Counted from the stretch's first letter, positions 1 through 5,308 are shown. The stretch is DNA of 5,821 nt from JAMWZF01 sp041628615 (GCA_041628615.1 JBFKOW010000195.1:1-5821); one strand, 5' to 3'. Translations and numbers: made by a program. The notes: generated by a model not told the origin, from the letters alone.

Positions 1-572
1 ACCAGGATGAAGGTGATGCCGACCTCGCGCTGCAGCTTGATGAGTTCGACCTGCATCTGCTCGCGCATCTTCTTGTCGAGCGCCGACAACGGCTCGTCGA
101 GCAGCAGCACCTTGGGCTTGAGGATCAGCGCCCGGGCCAGCGCCACCCGCTGCCGCTGGCCGCCGGACAGGGCATGCGCGGCGCGGGCGCCGAGGCCGGC
201 AAGGCCGACCATCTCGAGCGCCTCGCCGATCAGCTTGGCCTTCTCGTCCTTCGAGCGCGGATCGCGGCGCAGGCCGAAGCCCACGTTCTCGCCCACGCTC
301 AGATGCGGGAAGATGGCGTAGGACTGGAACACCATGTTGGTGGGCCGCTGGTTCGCCGGCACCCCCTTCATCGACTTGCCGGCGATGGTGAGGGTGCCCT
401 CGGACACGTCCTCGAAACCGGCGATGGTGCGCAGAAGCGTGGTCTTGCCGCAGCCCGACGGGCCCAGCAACGAGAAGAACTCCCCGGCCCGGATCGACAG
501 GTTGATGTCGCGCAGGGCGTGGTAGTCGCCGTAATACTTGTTGACGCCCTTCAGCTCGATCAGGTCGGTCAC
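1..572 (-). CDS. potA: ABC importer ATPase, PotA-like, 3' end cut by window edge
   Basis: This is the ATP-hydrolysing subunit of a polyamine-type ABC importer, acting on the cytoplasmic face of the inner membrane. 190 residues are visible. Walker A is GPSGCGKT at about 37-44, the Q-loop is in VFQSYAIFPH with Q83, the signature LSGGQ is at about 135-139, Walker B is VLLLDE at 155-160, and the D-loop SALD is at 163-166. The window ends just before the expected H-loop histidine and the regulatory C-terminal domain. The start is a GTG at 570-572. It overlaps the stop of the upstream permease gene as GTGA, with GGAGGCTTCC ahead of it as a ribosome binding site. The PotA/PotG assignment follows from homology and from the two adjacent permeases. 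The exact substrate (spermidine, putrescine or a related cation) cannot be read from the ATPase. All catalytic motifs present look intact. Confidence 0.93.
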   Translation of the reverse strand, partial: MTDLIELKGVNKYYGDYHALRDINLSIRAGEFFSLLGPSGCGKTTLLRTIAGFEDVSEGTLTIAGKSMKGVPANQRPTNMVFQSYAIFPHLSVGENVGFGLRRDPRSKDEKAKLIGEALEMVGLAGLGARAAHALSGGQRQRVALARALILKPKVLLLDEPLSALDKKMREQMQVELIKLQREVGITFIL

Positions 573-1372
573 AGGAAGCCTCCGGTATCCTTGAGGCCGG
601 CCCGGGCAAGGCCCCGGCGGCGGAAGTATTCTGCGGTCACCAGCAGGATGACCGAAACGGTGACGAGGATCGTCCCCAGCGCCATCACCGCCGGCAACTG
701 GCCGGGAAAGCGGAGCATCCCCCAGATGTAGACCGGCATCGTCGGGTTCGCCCCCGACAGGAAGAAGGCGATGATGAACTCGTCGAGGCTGATGGTGAAG
801 GAGATCAGCAGCGACGACACGATGCCCGGCGAAACCAGCGGCAGCGTCACCTTCACGAAGGCGCCCCAGCGGCTTTCGCCGAGGTCCATCGCCGCCTCTT
901 CCATCGACGGGTCGAGGTTGGCGAAGGCGCCGTTCAGGATGGCGATGCAGAACGGGGTGCAGATCAGCGTGTGGGCGGCGATGATCGACCAGTTCGACAG
1001 GCCGATGTCGAGGATCTGCACGAAGACGATCAGCAGCGACACCGCCACGATGATCTCGGGCAGCACCAGCGGCACCATGATGAAGCCCAGCATCCCCTTC
1101 TTGAACGGCCACTTGTGCCGTGTCCCCGCCCGCGCCGCGCACAGCCCGAGGATGGTGGCGAAGACCGCCGACAGCACCGCGATGAAGAGCGAGTTCAGCA
1201 CCGCGTCGTGCAGCGCGGTGATCGTCATCAGCTCCGCGAACCAGCGCGTCGAGAAGCCCTGCAGCGGGAAGGCGATAATCTGCCCGTCGTTGAAGGCGAA
1301 GATCGGCAGCAGCACGATCGGCGCGTAGAGGAAGATCAGGTAGCCGATGGCATAGATACGCAGGGTGTTCAC
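569..1372 (-). CDS. potC: ABC importer inner-membrane permease, PotC-like
   Basis: This is the second transmembrane subunit of the polyamine-type importer, 267 residues, a normal length for PotC/PotI. About six hydrophobic segments are visible, near residues 5-26, 58-80, 94-122, 129-149, 183-205 and 228-247. The EAA loop that docks on the ATPase is clear: EEAAMDLG at 158-165, followed by TLP at 176-178. The SLDEFIIAFF stretch near 195-204 is typical of PotC-type permeases. The start is GTG at 1370-1372, preceded by GGAGG with about 7 bases of spacing, and it overlaps the PotB stop as GTGA. The reading frame stays open 162 codons further upstream, but that part is out-of-frame PotB sequence and is not protein. 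The stop at 569-571 overlaps the ATPase start. Family identity is firm; the substrate is inferred. Confidence 0.93.
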   Translation of the reverse strand: MNTLRIYAIGYLIFLYAPIVLLPIFAFNDGQIIAFPLQGFSTRWFAELMTITALHDAVLNSLFIAVLSAVFATILGLCAARAGTRHKWPFKKGMLGFIMVPLVLPEIIVAVSLLIVFVQILDIGLSNWSIIAAHTLICTPFCIAILNGAFANLDPSMEEAAMDLGESRWGAFVKVTLPLVSPGIVSSLLISFTISLDEFIIAFFLSGANPTMPVYIWGMLRFPGQLPAVMALGTILVTVSVILLVTAEYFRRRGLARAGLKDTGGFL

Positions 1373-2235
1373 CGCAGCCACCTCCGGTTCAGCCAGACGA
1401 AGGCGAGACTGATCGCGGTCACCGACAGCATCGCGAGGATCGCCAGCGTCGCCCCCAGCGGCGCGTTGTTGAGCCGCAGGAACTGGGTCTGGATCATCGT
1501 CGAGATCATCGCCCCCTCCGGCCCGCCGACAAGGCGCGGGGTGACGTAGTCGCCGATCGTGGGGATGAACACGATGAGCACCGCCCCGACCACGCCGGGC
1601 ATCGCCAGCGGCAGGGTCACCCGGAAGAAGGTCGTCATCCGGTTCTCGCCCAGATCGCGCGACGCCTCGAGCAGCGACCGGTCTATCTTTTCCAGCGCCA
1701 CGAAGATCGGCAGGATCGCGAAGGGCGCGAAGGCGTGGGCCAGGGTGATGACCACCGCGTTGGCGTTGTAGAGGATGAAGGTCAGCGGCTCGTCGATGAT
1801 CCCGAGGTTCAGCAGCCCGGTGTTCAGCACCCCGTTGAAGCCGAGGATCACCTTCCACAGGAACACCCGGACGAGATAGCTGGTCCAGAACGGGATGGTG
1901 ATCAGGAACAGCCAGATCGACTTGCGCGATGGCTGGACGTAGAAGCTCACGTAATAGGCGATCGGGAAAGCCAGCACCACGGTCACCACCGTCACGATCA
2001 GCGCGATGACCACCGACCGGCCCAGCAGCGTCAGGTAGATCTGCTCGCTCAGCGCCTCGCGGTAGTTGTTCAGCGTGAAGGTGGTGTCGATCTCCAGGAA
2101 GTCCTGGGTCCAGAACGAAAACAGGATGATCGCGCCGATCGGAAGGGCCAGAAGCAGCACCGCGTAGAGAAACGGCGCAGACACCAGCGCCAGCCCTGCC
2201 CTGGCGTCCTGTGACAACCCGCGCGATCCTGCCAT
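1369..2235 (-). CDS. potB: ABC importer inner-membrane permease, PotB-like
   Basis: This is the first transmembrane subunit of the importer, 288 residues, in the PotB/PotH size range. A short polar N-terminus is followed by hydrophobic segments near 16-40, 73-98, 107-131, 160-182, 211-229 and 262-283. The ATPase-docking EAA loop reads LLEASRDLGENR at about 188-199, with TLP at 207-209. The stretch IGDYVTPRLVGG at about 227-238 is characteristic of PotB/PotH-type permeases. The ATG at 2233-2235 has a GGGAGAGGG ribosome binding site just upstream and is the first gene of the visible operon. Its stop overlaps the PotC-like start by four bases. A periplasmic binding protein gene often accompanies such operons but is not upstream here; it may lie beyond the left edge or elsewhere. 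Together with its neighbours it should form a PotB-PotC heterodimer with two ATPase copies. Confidence 0.93.
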   Translation of the reverse strand: MAGSRGLSQDARAGLALVSAPFLYAVLLLALPIGAIILFSFWTQDFLEIDTTFTLNNYREALSEQIYLTLLGRSVVIALIVTVVTVVLAFPIAYYVSFYVQPSRKSIWLFLITIPFWTSYLVRVFLWKVILGFNGVLNTGLLNLGIIDEPLTFILYNANAVVITLAHAFAPFAILPIFVALEKIDRSLLEASRDLGENRMTTFFRVTLPLAMPGVVGAVLIVFIPTIGDYVTPRLVGGPEGAMISTMIQTQFLRLNNAPLGATLAILAMLSVTAISLAFVWLNRRWLR

Positions 2236-2259
2236 GCCTGCCCTCTCCCGGTCCGGTCA

Positions 2260-2288
2260 GGTATCGACCTAGATACAGAGCGCGGCAA
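2260..2288 (-). promoter_or_regulatory. possible promoter of the pot operon
   Basis: On the minus strand a TTGCCG box (2283-2288) is followed after 17 bases by GATACC (2260-2265). This would start transcription around 2253, about 18 bases before the permease ATG. Both boxes are weak matches to the housekeeping sigma consensus. The -10 region overlaps a small inverted repeat, GTATC-N6-GATAC, at 2261-2276. The location between a terminator and the first permease gene supports a promoter here, but the exact boxes are uncertain. Confidence 0.3.
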
Positions 2289-2299
2289 AGCGCAACGGG

Positions 2300-2322
2300 A
2301 AAAATTCGGCCGGGGCCCCGGC
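2300..2322 (-). terminator. possible second terminator: GC palindrome plus T tract
   Basis: A perfect 14-base palindrome (2309-2322) can fold as GCCGG-GGCC-CCGGC. On the minus strand it is followed closely by AATTTTT (2300-2306). This has the layout of a factor-independent terminator and lies downstream of the stronger hairpin that follows rpsI. It would back up termination of the ribosomal operon, or act as an attenuator in a longer leader of the importer operon. The 5-bp stem is short, so confidence is modest. Confidence 0.4.
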
Positions 2323-2351
2323 TGCGGCCCGGATCGCCCCGCGGAAACGCG

Positions 2352-2376
2352 AAGGGCGGCCACGCGGGCCGCCCTT
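2352..2376 (-). terminator. terminator hairpin of the rplM-rpsI operon
   Basis: Arms AAGGGCGGCC and GGCCGCCCTT form a perfect 10-bp stem around a 5-base loop, 34 bases past the rpsI stop. The following minus-strand sequence is CGCGTTTCC, so the T run is short, as is common for GC-rich alphaproteobacterial terminators. The arms being A-rich on the left and T-rich on the right allows a U-rich 3' edge within the stem itself. The position directly after a ribosomal protein operon supports the call. Confidence 0.75.
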
Positions 2377-2410
2377 GCGAATGTTCCGGTCCGATGCGGC
2401 CGGGCGCGCC

Positions 2411-2902
2411 TCAGCGCTTCGAGAACTGGAAGCTCCGGCGCGCCTTGCGCTTGCCGTACTTCTTGCGTTCCACCACGCGGCTGTCGCGGGTCAGGAACCC
2501 GGCCGCCTTGAGCGCGGCGCGCAGGGTCGGGTCGTAGAGCTGCAGCGCCTTGGACACGCCGTGCTTGACCGCCCCGGCCTGGCCCGAGAGGCCGCCGCCC
2601 TTGACGGTGGCCATCACGTCGAACTGGCCGTCGACGCCGGCGACCTGGAACGGCTGGCGCAGGATCATCTGCAGCACCGGCCGGGCGAAGTAGGTGTCGA
2701 GGTCCTTGCCGTTCACCGTGACCTTGCCGCTGCCCGGCTTGATCCAGACGCGGGCCACCGCGTCCTTGCGCTTGCCGGTGGCATAGGCGCGGCCGTGGGC
2801 GTCGCGGACCGGCTCGCGGTCCGGCGCGGCGGCGGCGGCCACGACGGCCTCGCCCCCGGCGACCTGGCCGAGTTCTTCGAGGGAGTTGATCTGGTCGGCC
2901 AT
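2411..2902 (-). CDS. rpsI: 30S ribosomal protein S9
   Basis: S9 is a small-subunit protein whose C-terminal tail reaches the P-site tRNA in the decoding centre. The 163-residue product has the S9 core from ATGKRKDAVARVW (about 41-53) through GGGLSGQAGAVKHGVSKAL (about 102-120). It ends in the conserved basic tail with RKARRSFQFSKR at the C-terminus. The terminal SKR that contacts tRNA is intact. An N-terminal extension of about 40 residues, acidic and alanine-rich, precedes the core. It is absent from E. coli S9 (about 130 residues) but usual in alphaproteobacteria. I chose the ATG at 2900-2902, which overlaps the rplM stop as TGATG. A GTG one codon earlier would add one residue. GGGGA upstream, inside the end of rplM, is the likely ribosome binding site. 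Confidence 0.97.
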   Translation of the reverse strand: MADQINSLEELGQVAGGEAVVAAAAAPDREPVRDAHGRAYATGKRKDAVARVWIKPGSGKVTVNGKDLDTYFARPVLQMILRQPFQVAGVDGQFDVMATVKGGGLSGQAGAVKHGVSKALQLYDPTLRAALKAAGFLTRDSRVVERKKYGKRKARRSFQFSKR

Positions 2903-3375
2903 CACGCGGTCCCCGTGTTCGTGCGAGTGTTCTTGGTGTTCATCGCCTTGACGTCGAGCACCTCGGGCTTCTGCGCCTCCATGCCGTGCTCGGCGCCGGC
3001 GAAGACCCGCAGGTGGGTCATCTGGCGGCGCGACAGGCGGTTGTGGGGCAGCATGCGCTTGACCGCCTGCATGACGACGCGCTCCGGGTGAGCGCCTTCG
3101 AGGATCTGGCCGGTGGTGCGGGACTTGATGCCGCCCGGATAGCCGGTGTGCCAGTAGTTCGGCTTGTTGCGCTTGTCGCCGGTCACCTGCACCTTCTCGG
3201 CGTTGATGACGATTACGTTGTCACCCATGTCCATGTGGGGGGTGTAGGTGGCCTTGTGCTTGCCGCGCAGGCGCATGGCGACGATCGAGGCGAGCCGGCC
3301 GAGAACGACGCCCTCGGCGTCGATCACGATCCATTTCTTCTCGATGTCCGCCGGGGTGGCGGTGAAGGTTTTCAT
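2902..3375 (-). CDS. rplM: 50S ribosomal protein L13
   Basis: L13 is an early assembly protein of the large ribosomal subunit that binds 23S rRNA. The 157-residue product shows the family landmarks: KKWIVIDAEGVVLGRLAS (13-30), LRGKHKATYTPHMDMGDNV (36-54), YWHTGYPGG (74-82), and the signature around VKRMLPHNRLSRRQ (105-118) followed by LRVFAGAEH. The C-terminal tail after EAQKPEVLDV runs about 15 residues past the core and is rich in Asn and Thr, as in relatives from the same bacterial order. The start ATG at 3373-3375 has GGGAAG a short distance upstream. rpsI follows directly with a one-base overlap. This is the standard L13-S9 operon and is almost certainly cotranscribed from the promoter just upstream. 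Confidence 0.97.
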   Translation of the reverse strand: MKTFTATPADIEKKWIVIDAEGVVLGRLASIVAMRLRGKHKATYTPHMDMGDNVIVINAEKVQVTGDKRNKPNYWHTGYPGGIKSRTTGQILEGAHPERVVMQAVKRMLPHNRLSRRQMTHLRVFAGAEHGMEAQKPEVLDVKAMNTKNTRTNTGTA

Positions 3376-3411
3376 GCTTGTCTTCCCGGGTCGGGTGGCT
3401 GTCTCTTGGAT

Positions 3412-3446
3412 GGGCGGTGTCTAAGGCCCGCCCCCAATCCCGTCAA
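3412..3446 (-). promoter_or_regulatory. rplM-rpsI promoter
   Basis: On the minus strand TTGACG (3441-3446) is followed after exactly 17 bases by TAGACA (3418-3423). This is a near-consensus housekeeping sigma promoter with the strong -35 box typical of ribosomal protein genes in Rhodobacter relatives. Transcription would begin near 3411, leaving a leader of about 36 bases. Arms GGGCGG and CCGCCC (3412-3417 and 3428-3433) form an inverted repeat that brackets the -10 box. Confidence 0.7.
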
Positions 3447-3469
3447 GGCCCGGTTTCCACAATTAATCA

Positions 3470-3495
3470 CGCAAAAACAATGGCCTGTGTTTGCG
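3470..3495 (-). repeat. imperfect inverted repeat between thioesterase gene and rplM promoter
   Basis: On the minus strand CGCAAACACA, a 6-base loop and TGTTTTTGCG form a 10-bp stem with one mismatch. It starts 8 bases past the thioesterase stop and lies 24 bases upstream of the rplM -35 box, in the most AT-rich patch nearby. It may be a terminator for the thioesterase transcript, although the T run is inside the stem rather than after it. It may instead be an upstream regulatory site for the ribosomal operon. Function is unproven. Confidence 0.4.
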
Positions 3496-3503
3496 GTATC
3501 AAT

Positions 3504-3932
3504 TTACCCCACGGGTTTCGGCGGGATCGAGTAGGTCAGCGTGGCCCGCGCCACCGGCGCGTCCGCGCCCTCCGAGAACAGCCGCACGTCGACCACCGAC
3601 AGGCTGCGCCCCAGCTTCAGCACCTCGGCCTTCGCCAGCACATCGCGCCCGGCCTCGGGCTTGCGCATGAAGTCGATCGAGCAGTTGGTGGTCACGGCGA
3701 GCGCCTCGGGGCCGATCCGGGCCATCGTCGCGACGTAGGCCGCGACGTCCGCCAGCCCGAACATCGCCGGGCCCGACACCGTGCCGCCGGGGCGCAGGTG
3801 CCGGTCACCCACCTTCAGCCGCATCACCAGCGCCTCGGCGTCCAGCCGCTCGATCTCGAACTCGCCCCGCACCTGGGGAAACACCTCGTCGAGGAAGGCC
3901 GCCATCTCCTTCGCCCCGATCCGGATGGTCAT
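3504..3932 (-). CDS. PaaI-type hotdog-fold thioesterase
   Basis: This is a predicted cytoplasmic acyl-CoA thioesterase of the PaaI-like hotdog superfamily, 142 residues, a normal single-domain length. The central helix region reads RPGGTVSGPAMFGLADVAAY at about 47-66. D62, in LADVA, aligns with the catalytic aspartate of PaaI enzymes. The following strand TTNCSIDFMRKPEAG (about 81-95) is the usual second signature. The histidine common before the Gly-Gly pair in many PaaI proteins is not there (RPGG instead). The start ATG at 3930-3932 has GGGAGA about 8 bases upstream. It faces away from the crotonase gene across a 74-bp gap, which suggests shared control and a joint role in acyl-CoA metabolism. 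The true substrate is unknown. rplM, 128 bp downstream on the same strand, has its own promoter. Confidence 0.88.
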   Translation of the reverse strand: MTIRIGAKEMAAFLDEVFPQVRGEFEIERLDAEALVMRLKVGDRHLRPGGTVSGPAMFGLADVAAYVATMARIGPEALAVTTNCSIDFMRKPEAGRDVLAKAEVLKLGRSLSVVDVRLFSEGADAPVARATLTYSIPPKPVG

Positions 3933-4006
3933 CGCTTTTCTCCCTGCGTCGCCCGGCCTAGTGTCGGGTCCGGACCTGATGACCCGGAAACAGGCAGGAG
4001 GACAAG
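3933..4006. promoter_or_regulatory. divergent control region with nested inverted repeats
   Basis: This 74-bp gap must contain promoters for both the thioesterase gene and the crotonase gene. It carries CGGGTC-N10-GACCCG (3965-3986), and overlapping that a perfect 10-base palindrome GGTCCGGACC (3967-3976). A weak plus-strand promoter, TTTTCT (3936-3941) and TAGTGT (3959-3964) with a 17-base spacer, would place the repeats at or just after the start site. That is a position suited to a repressor. The plus-strand ribosome binding site AGGAGG is at 3996-4001. Repeat symmetry is seen directly; operator function is inferred. Confidence 0.4.
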
Positions 4007-4798
4007 ATGGCCCTGGTGGAGCGGACGGACGATGGCGGCGTCGCGACGCTGACGATGAACAACCCGGACCGGCTCAACGCGCTGTCGGACGCGATGCTGG
4101 CGGCGCTGCAGGCCGAGTTCGACGCGCTGGCCGAGGACCGCAAGGTGCGCGCCGTGATCATCGCCGGGGCCGGCCGGGCGTTCTGCGCCGGGCACGATCT
4201 CAGGGAGATGCAGGCCGGGCGGCAGGCCGAGGACGGCGGCGCGGCCTATTTCAAGGACCTGTTCGACCGCTGTGCGAGGATGATGACGACGATCCGGATG
4301 CTGCCGCAGCCGGTGATCGCCCGGCCGCACGGCATCGCCACCGCCGCGGGCTGCCAGCTCGTGGCGAGCTGCGACATGGCGGTGGCCGCGGAGGGCACCC
4401 GCTTCGGCGTCAACGGGGTGAACATCGGGCTGTTCTGCTCGACCCCGATGGTGGCGCTGACCCGCAACATCGGCCGCAAGGCGGCGTTCGAGATGCTGTC
4501 CACCGGCCGCTTCGTGGAGGCCGACGAGGCCCAGCGGCTGGGCCTGATCAATCGCGTCGTGCCCGAGGCCGACCTGGCCGCCGAGACCGCCGCGCTTGCC
4601 GCGACGGTGGCGGCCAAGCTGTCGGGCGCGGTGCGGATCGGCAAGCGGCTGTTCTACGACCAGGCCGAGGCCGGGCTCGACGCCGCCTACGCCATGGCCA
4701 GCGCGGCGATGGTCGAGAACATGCTGCGCGCCGACACCGACGAGGGCATCACCGCCTTCCTCGAGAAGCGCAAGCCGAACTGGTCCGACGCCCCCTGA
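4007..4798 (+). CDS. crotonase-fold (enoyl-CoA hydratase/isomerase) protein, ECHDC3-like
   Basis: This is a 263-residue crotonase-superfamily protein, full length for a single domain. The CoA and oxyanion-hole segments are present: AGRAFCAGHDLREM (55-68) and HGIATAAGCQLVASCD (108-123). The stretch NGVNIGLFCSTPMVAL (136-151) and ARKA-like GRKAAFEMLSTGR (156-168) resemble the ECHDC3 subgroup. Aligning with rat mitochondrial enoyl-CoA hydratase, the two catalytic glutamates (144 and 164) correspond to Q117 and G137, so simple hydratase activity is unlikely. The fold and CoA binding should be kept, and another acyl-CoA reaction or a scaffold role is possible. The ATG at 4007-4009 has a strong AGGAGG at 6-base spacing. 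The gene is divergent from the thioesterase gene and convergent with usg. A plain 'enoyl-CoA hydratase' label would overstate what the sequence supports. Confidence 0.93.
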   Translation: MALVERTDDGGVATLTMNNPDRLNALSDAMLAALQAEFDALAEDRKVRAVIIAGAGRAFCAGHDLREMQAGRQAEDGGAAYFKDLFDRCARMMTTIRMLPQPVIARPHGIATAAGCQLVASCDMAVAAEGTRFGVNGVNIGLFCSTPMVALTRNIGRKAAFEMLSTGRFVEADEAQRLGLINRVVPEADLAAETAALAATVAAKLSGAVRIGKRLFYDQAEAGLDAAYAMASAAMVENMLRADTDEGITAFLEKRKPNWSDAP

Positions 4799-4804
4799 AC
4801 CGGG

Positions 4805-5098
4805 TCAGTGATAGCTGAACTCCCCCACCACCGAGCGCCATTCGCCCGGCGCGATCAGCTTGCGGTGGGTGTAGCGCACCGAATGCAGCGGGCCGTCGAT
4901 CTCGGCCTGCCAGAACTCGATGAAGCGGAACAAGCGCTCGTGATCGGGCGCCAGGTCGTAGTCCTGCCAGATGAAGCTGTTCAGCACCGCCGGGTGGTCC
5001 GGCATCCGGTAGAACATCTCGGCCGTGGTCAGGCCGTAGCCCTTCAGCAGCAGTTCGGTTTCGGTCAGGTCGCGGACGGTGGTGTTTCTGTGTGTCAT
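4805..5098 (-). CDS. usg: Usg family protein
   Basis: This is a small conserved alphaproteobacterial protein of 97 residues. It is recognised by the block GYGLTTAEMFYRMPDHP (20-36), WQDYDLAPD (44-52), FIEFWQAEIDGPLHSVR (59-75) and a C-terminal GEFSYH. In Caulobacter the homologue sits upstream of trpF, which gave rise to the database note 'probable subunit of phosphoribosylanthranilate isomerase'. To my knowledge that function has not been demonstrated. No trp gene is in this window, so the context does not support the label. The protein is soluble, with no signal peptide, and rich in aromatic residues. The start ATG at 5096-5098 is preceded by GAGG only two bases away, which is unusually close. 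GGGG lies about 11 bases upstream as an alternative. No other plausible start precedes the conserved block. It is divergent from gyrA. Confidence 0.9.
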   Translation of the reverse strand: MTHRNTTVRDLTETELLLKGYGLTTAEMFYRMPDHPAVLNSFIWQDYDLAPDHERLFRFIEFWQAEIDGPLHSVRYTHRKLIAPGEWRSVVGEFSYH

Positions 5099-5134
5099 GG
5101 CCTCAATACCCCACTTGTTCGTGGTCCCTGCACC

Positions 5135-5163
5135 GATGGCAGCACGAAGAAATTAATTGTCAA
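5135..5163 (-). promoter_or_regulatory. candidate usg promoter with consensus -35 box
   Basis: On the minus strand a perfect TTGACA (5158-5163) continues as TTGACAATTAAT, the same 12 bases found at the -35 region of the E. coli trp promoter. At 16-17 bases spacing the -10 candidates are only TGCCAT or GCCATC (5135-5141), which are poor. Transcription would start near 5128, giving a leader of about 30 bases. The strong -35 and weak -10 suggest either a promoter needing an activator or a misassigned -10. Confidence 0.4.
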
Positions 5164-5182
5164 TGAAAACAACGGATTGTCA
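5156..5182. repeat. direct repeat ATTGTCA, 20-bp period
   Basis: The heptamer ATTGTCA occurs at 5156-5162 and again at 5176-5182, exactly 20 bases apart. That is about two helical turns, so both copies face the same side of the DNA. The left copy overlaps the minus-strand TTGACA box of the usg promoter candidate. The pair could be a binding site for a dimeric regulator serving usg, gyrA or both, or could be chance in an AT-rich patch. Confidence 0.35.
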
Positions 5183-5207
5183 CCAGTCTCCCCCGGCTGC
5201 TAACAAC

Positions 5208-5220
5208 CGGCCAAGGGCCG
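5208..5220. repeat. small hairpin upstream of the gyrA promoter candidate
   Basis: CGGCC-AAG-GGCCG forms a 5-bp stem with a 3-base loop, ending two bases before the TTGCCC box proposed as the gyrA -35. Gyrase genes are commonly controlled by supercoiling, so a structure-prone GC element next to the promoter is notable. I have no direct evidence for its role, and it may be fortuitous in GC-rich DNA. Confidence 0.25.
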
Positions 5221-5222
5221 CA

Positions 5223-5252
5223 TTGCCCCCCACCGCTGCCCTCTGGTATACC
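5223..5252 (+). promoter_or_regulatory. candidate gyrA promoter
   Basis: TTGCCC (5223-5228) and TATACC (5247-5252) are separated by 18 bases, or by 17 if GTATAC is taken as the -10. This is the best sigma-70-like pair on the plus strand in the gap. It would start transcription near 5259, leaving a leader of about 50 bases. The spacer is GC-rich, and an 18-base spacing would fit a promoter sensitive to supercoiling. Confidence 0.45.
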
Positions 5253-5308
5253 CTCCGCAACAACATCTAGCGGTCCCGGCGGGCCGGCGGCAAGACGGGC
5301 AAGATCAC

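Noticed and set aside
1373..1858. Open extension of the PotC-like frame by 162 codons upstream
   Set aside because: It overlaps the PotB-like gene in another frame, has low-complexity Arg/Asp/Ala composition, and the GTG at 1372 with a good ribosome binding site gives a normal PotC length.
971..2214. Plus-strand open frames rich in His, Gln, Asp and Arg opposite the permeases
   Set aside because: The composition is typical of antisense shadows of hydrophobic membrane protein genes; no ribosome binding site or family motif was seen.
2903..2905. GTG start for S9 one codon before the ATG
   Set aside because: It is possible and would give a GTGA overlap, but MADQINSLEEL is the usual start of S9 in related bacteria, so the ATG was preferred.
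2375..3534. Long plus-strand open frames opposite rpsI and rplM
   Set aside because: They are antisense to two certain ribosomal protein genes, resemble no family, and arise from GC-rich third-position bias.
3781..4818. 345-codon plus-strand frame overlapping the thioesterase and crotonase genes
   Set aside because: It is shifted relative to the true crotonase frame and consists mostly of Arg, Gly and Ala; the 263-residue frame has clear crotonase motifs.
5152..5163. Match to the trp/tac -35 region as possible vector contamination
   Set aside because: The match stops after 12 bases, no TATAAT follows, and the flanks continue into native usg and gyrA.
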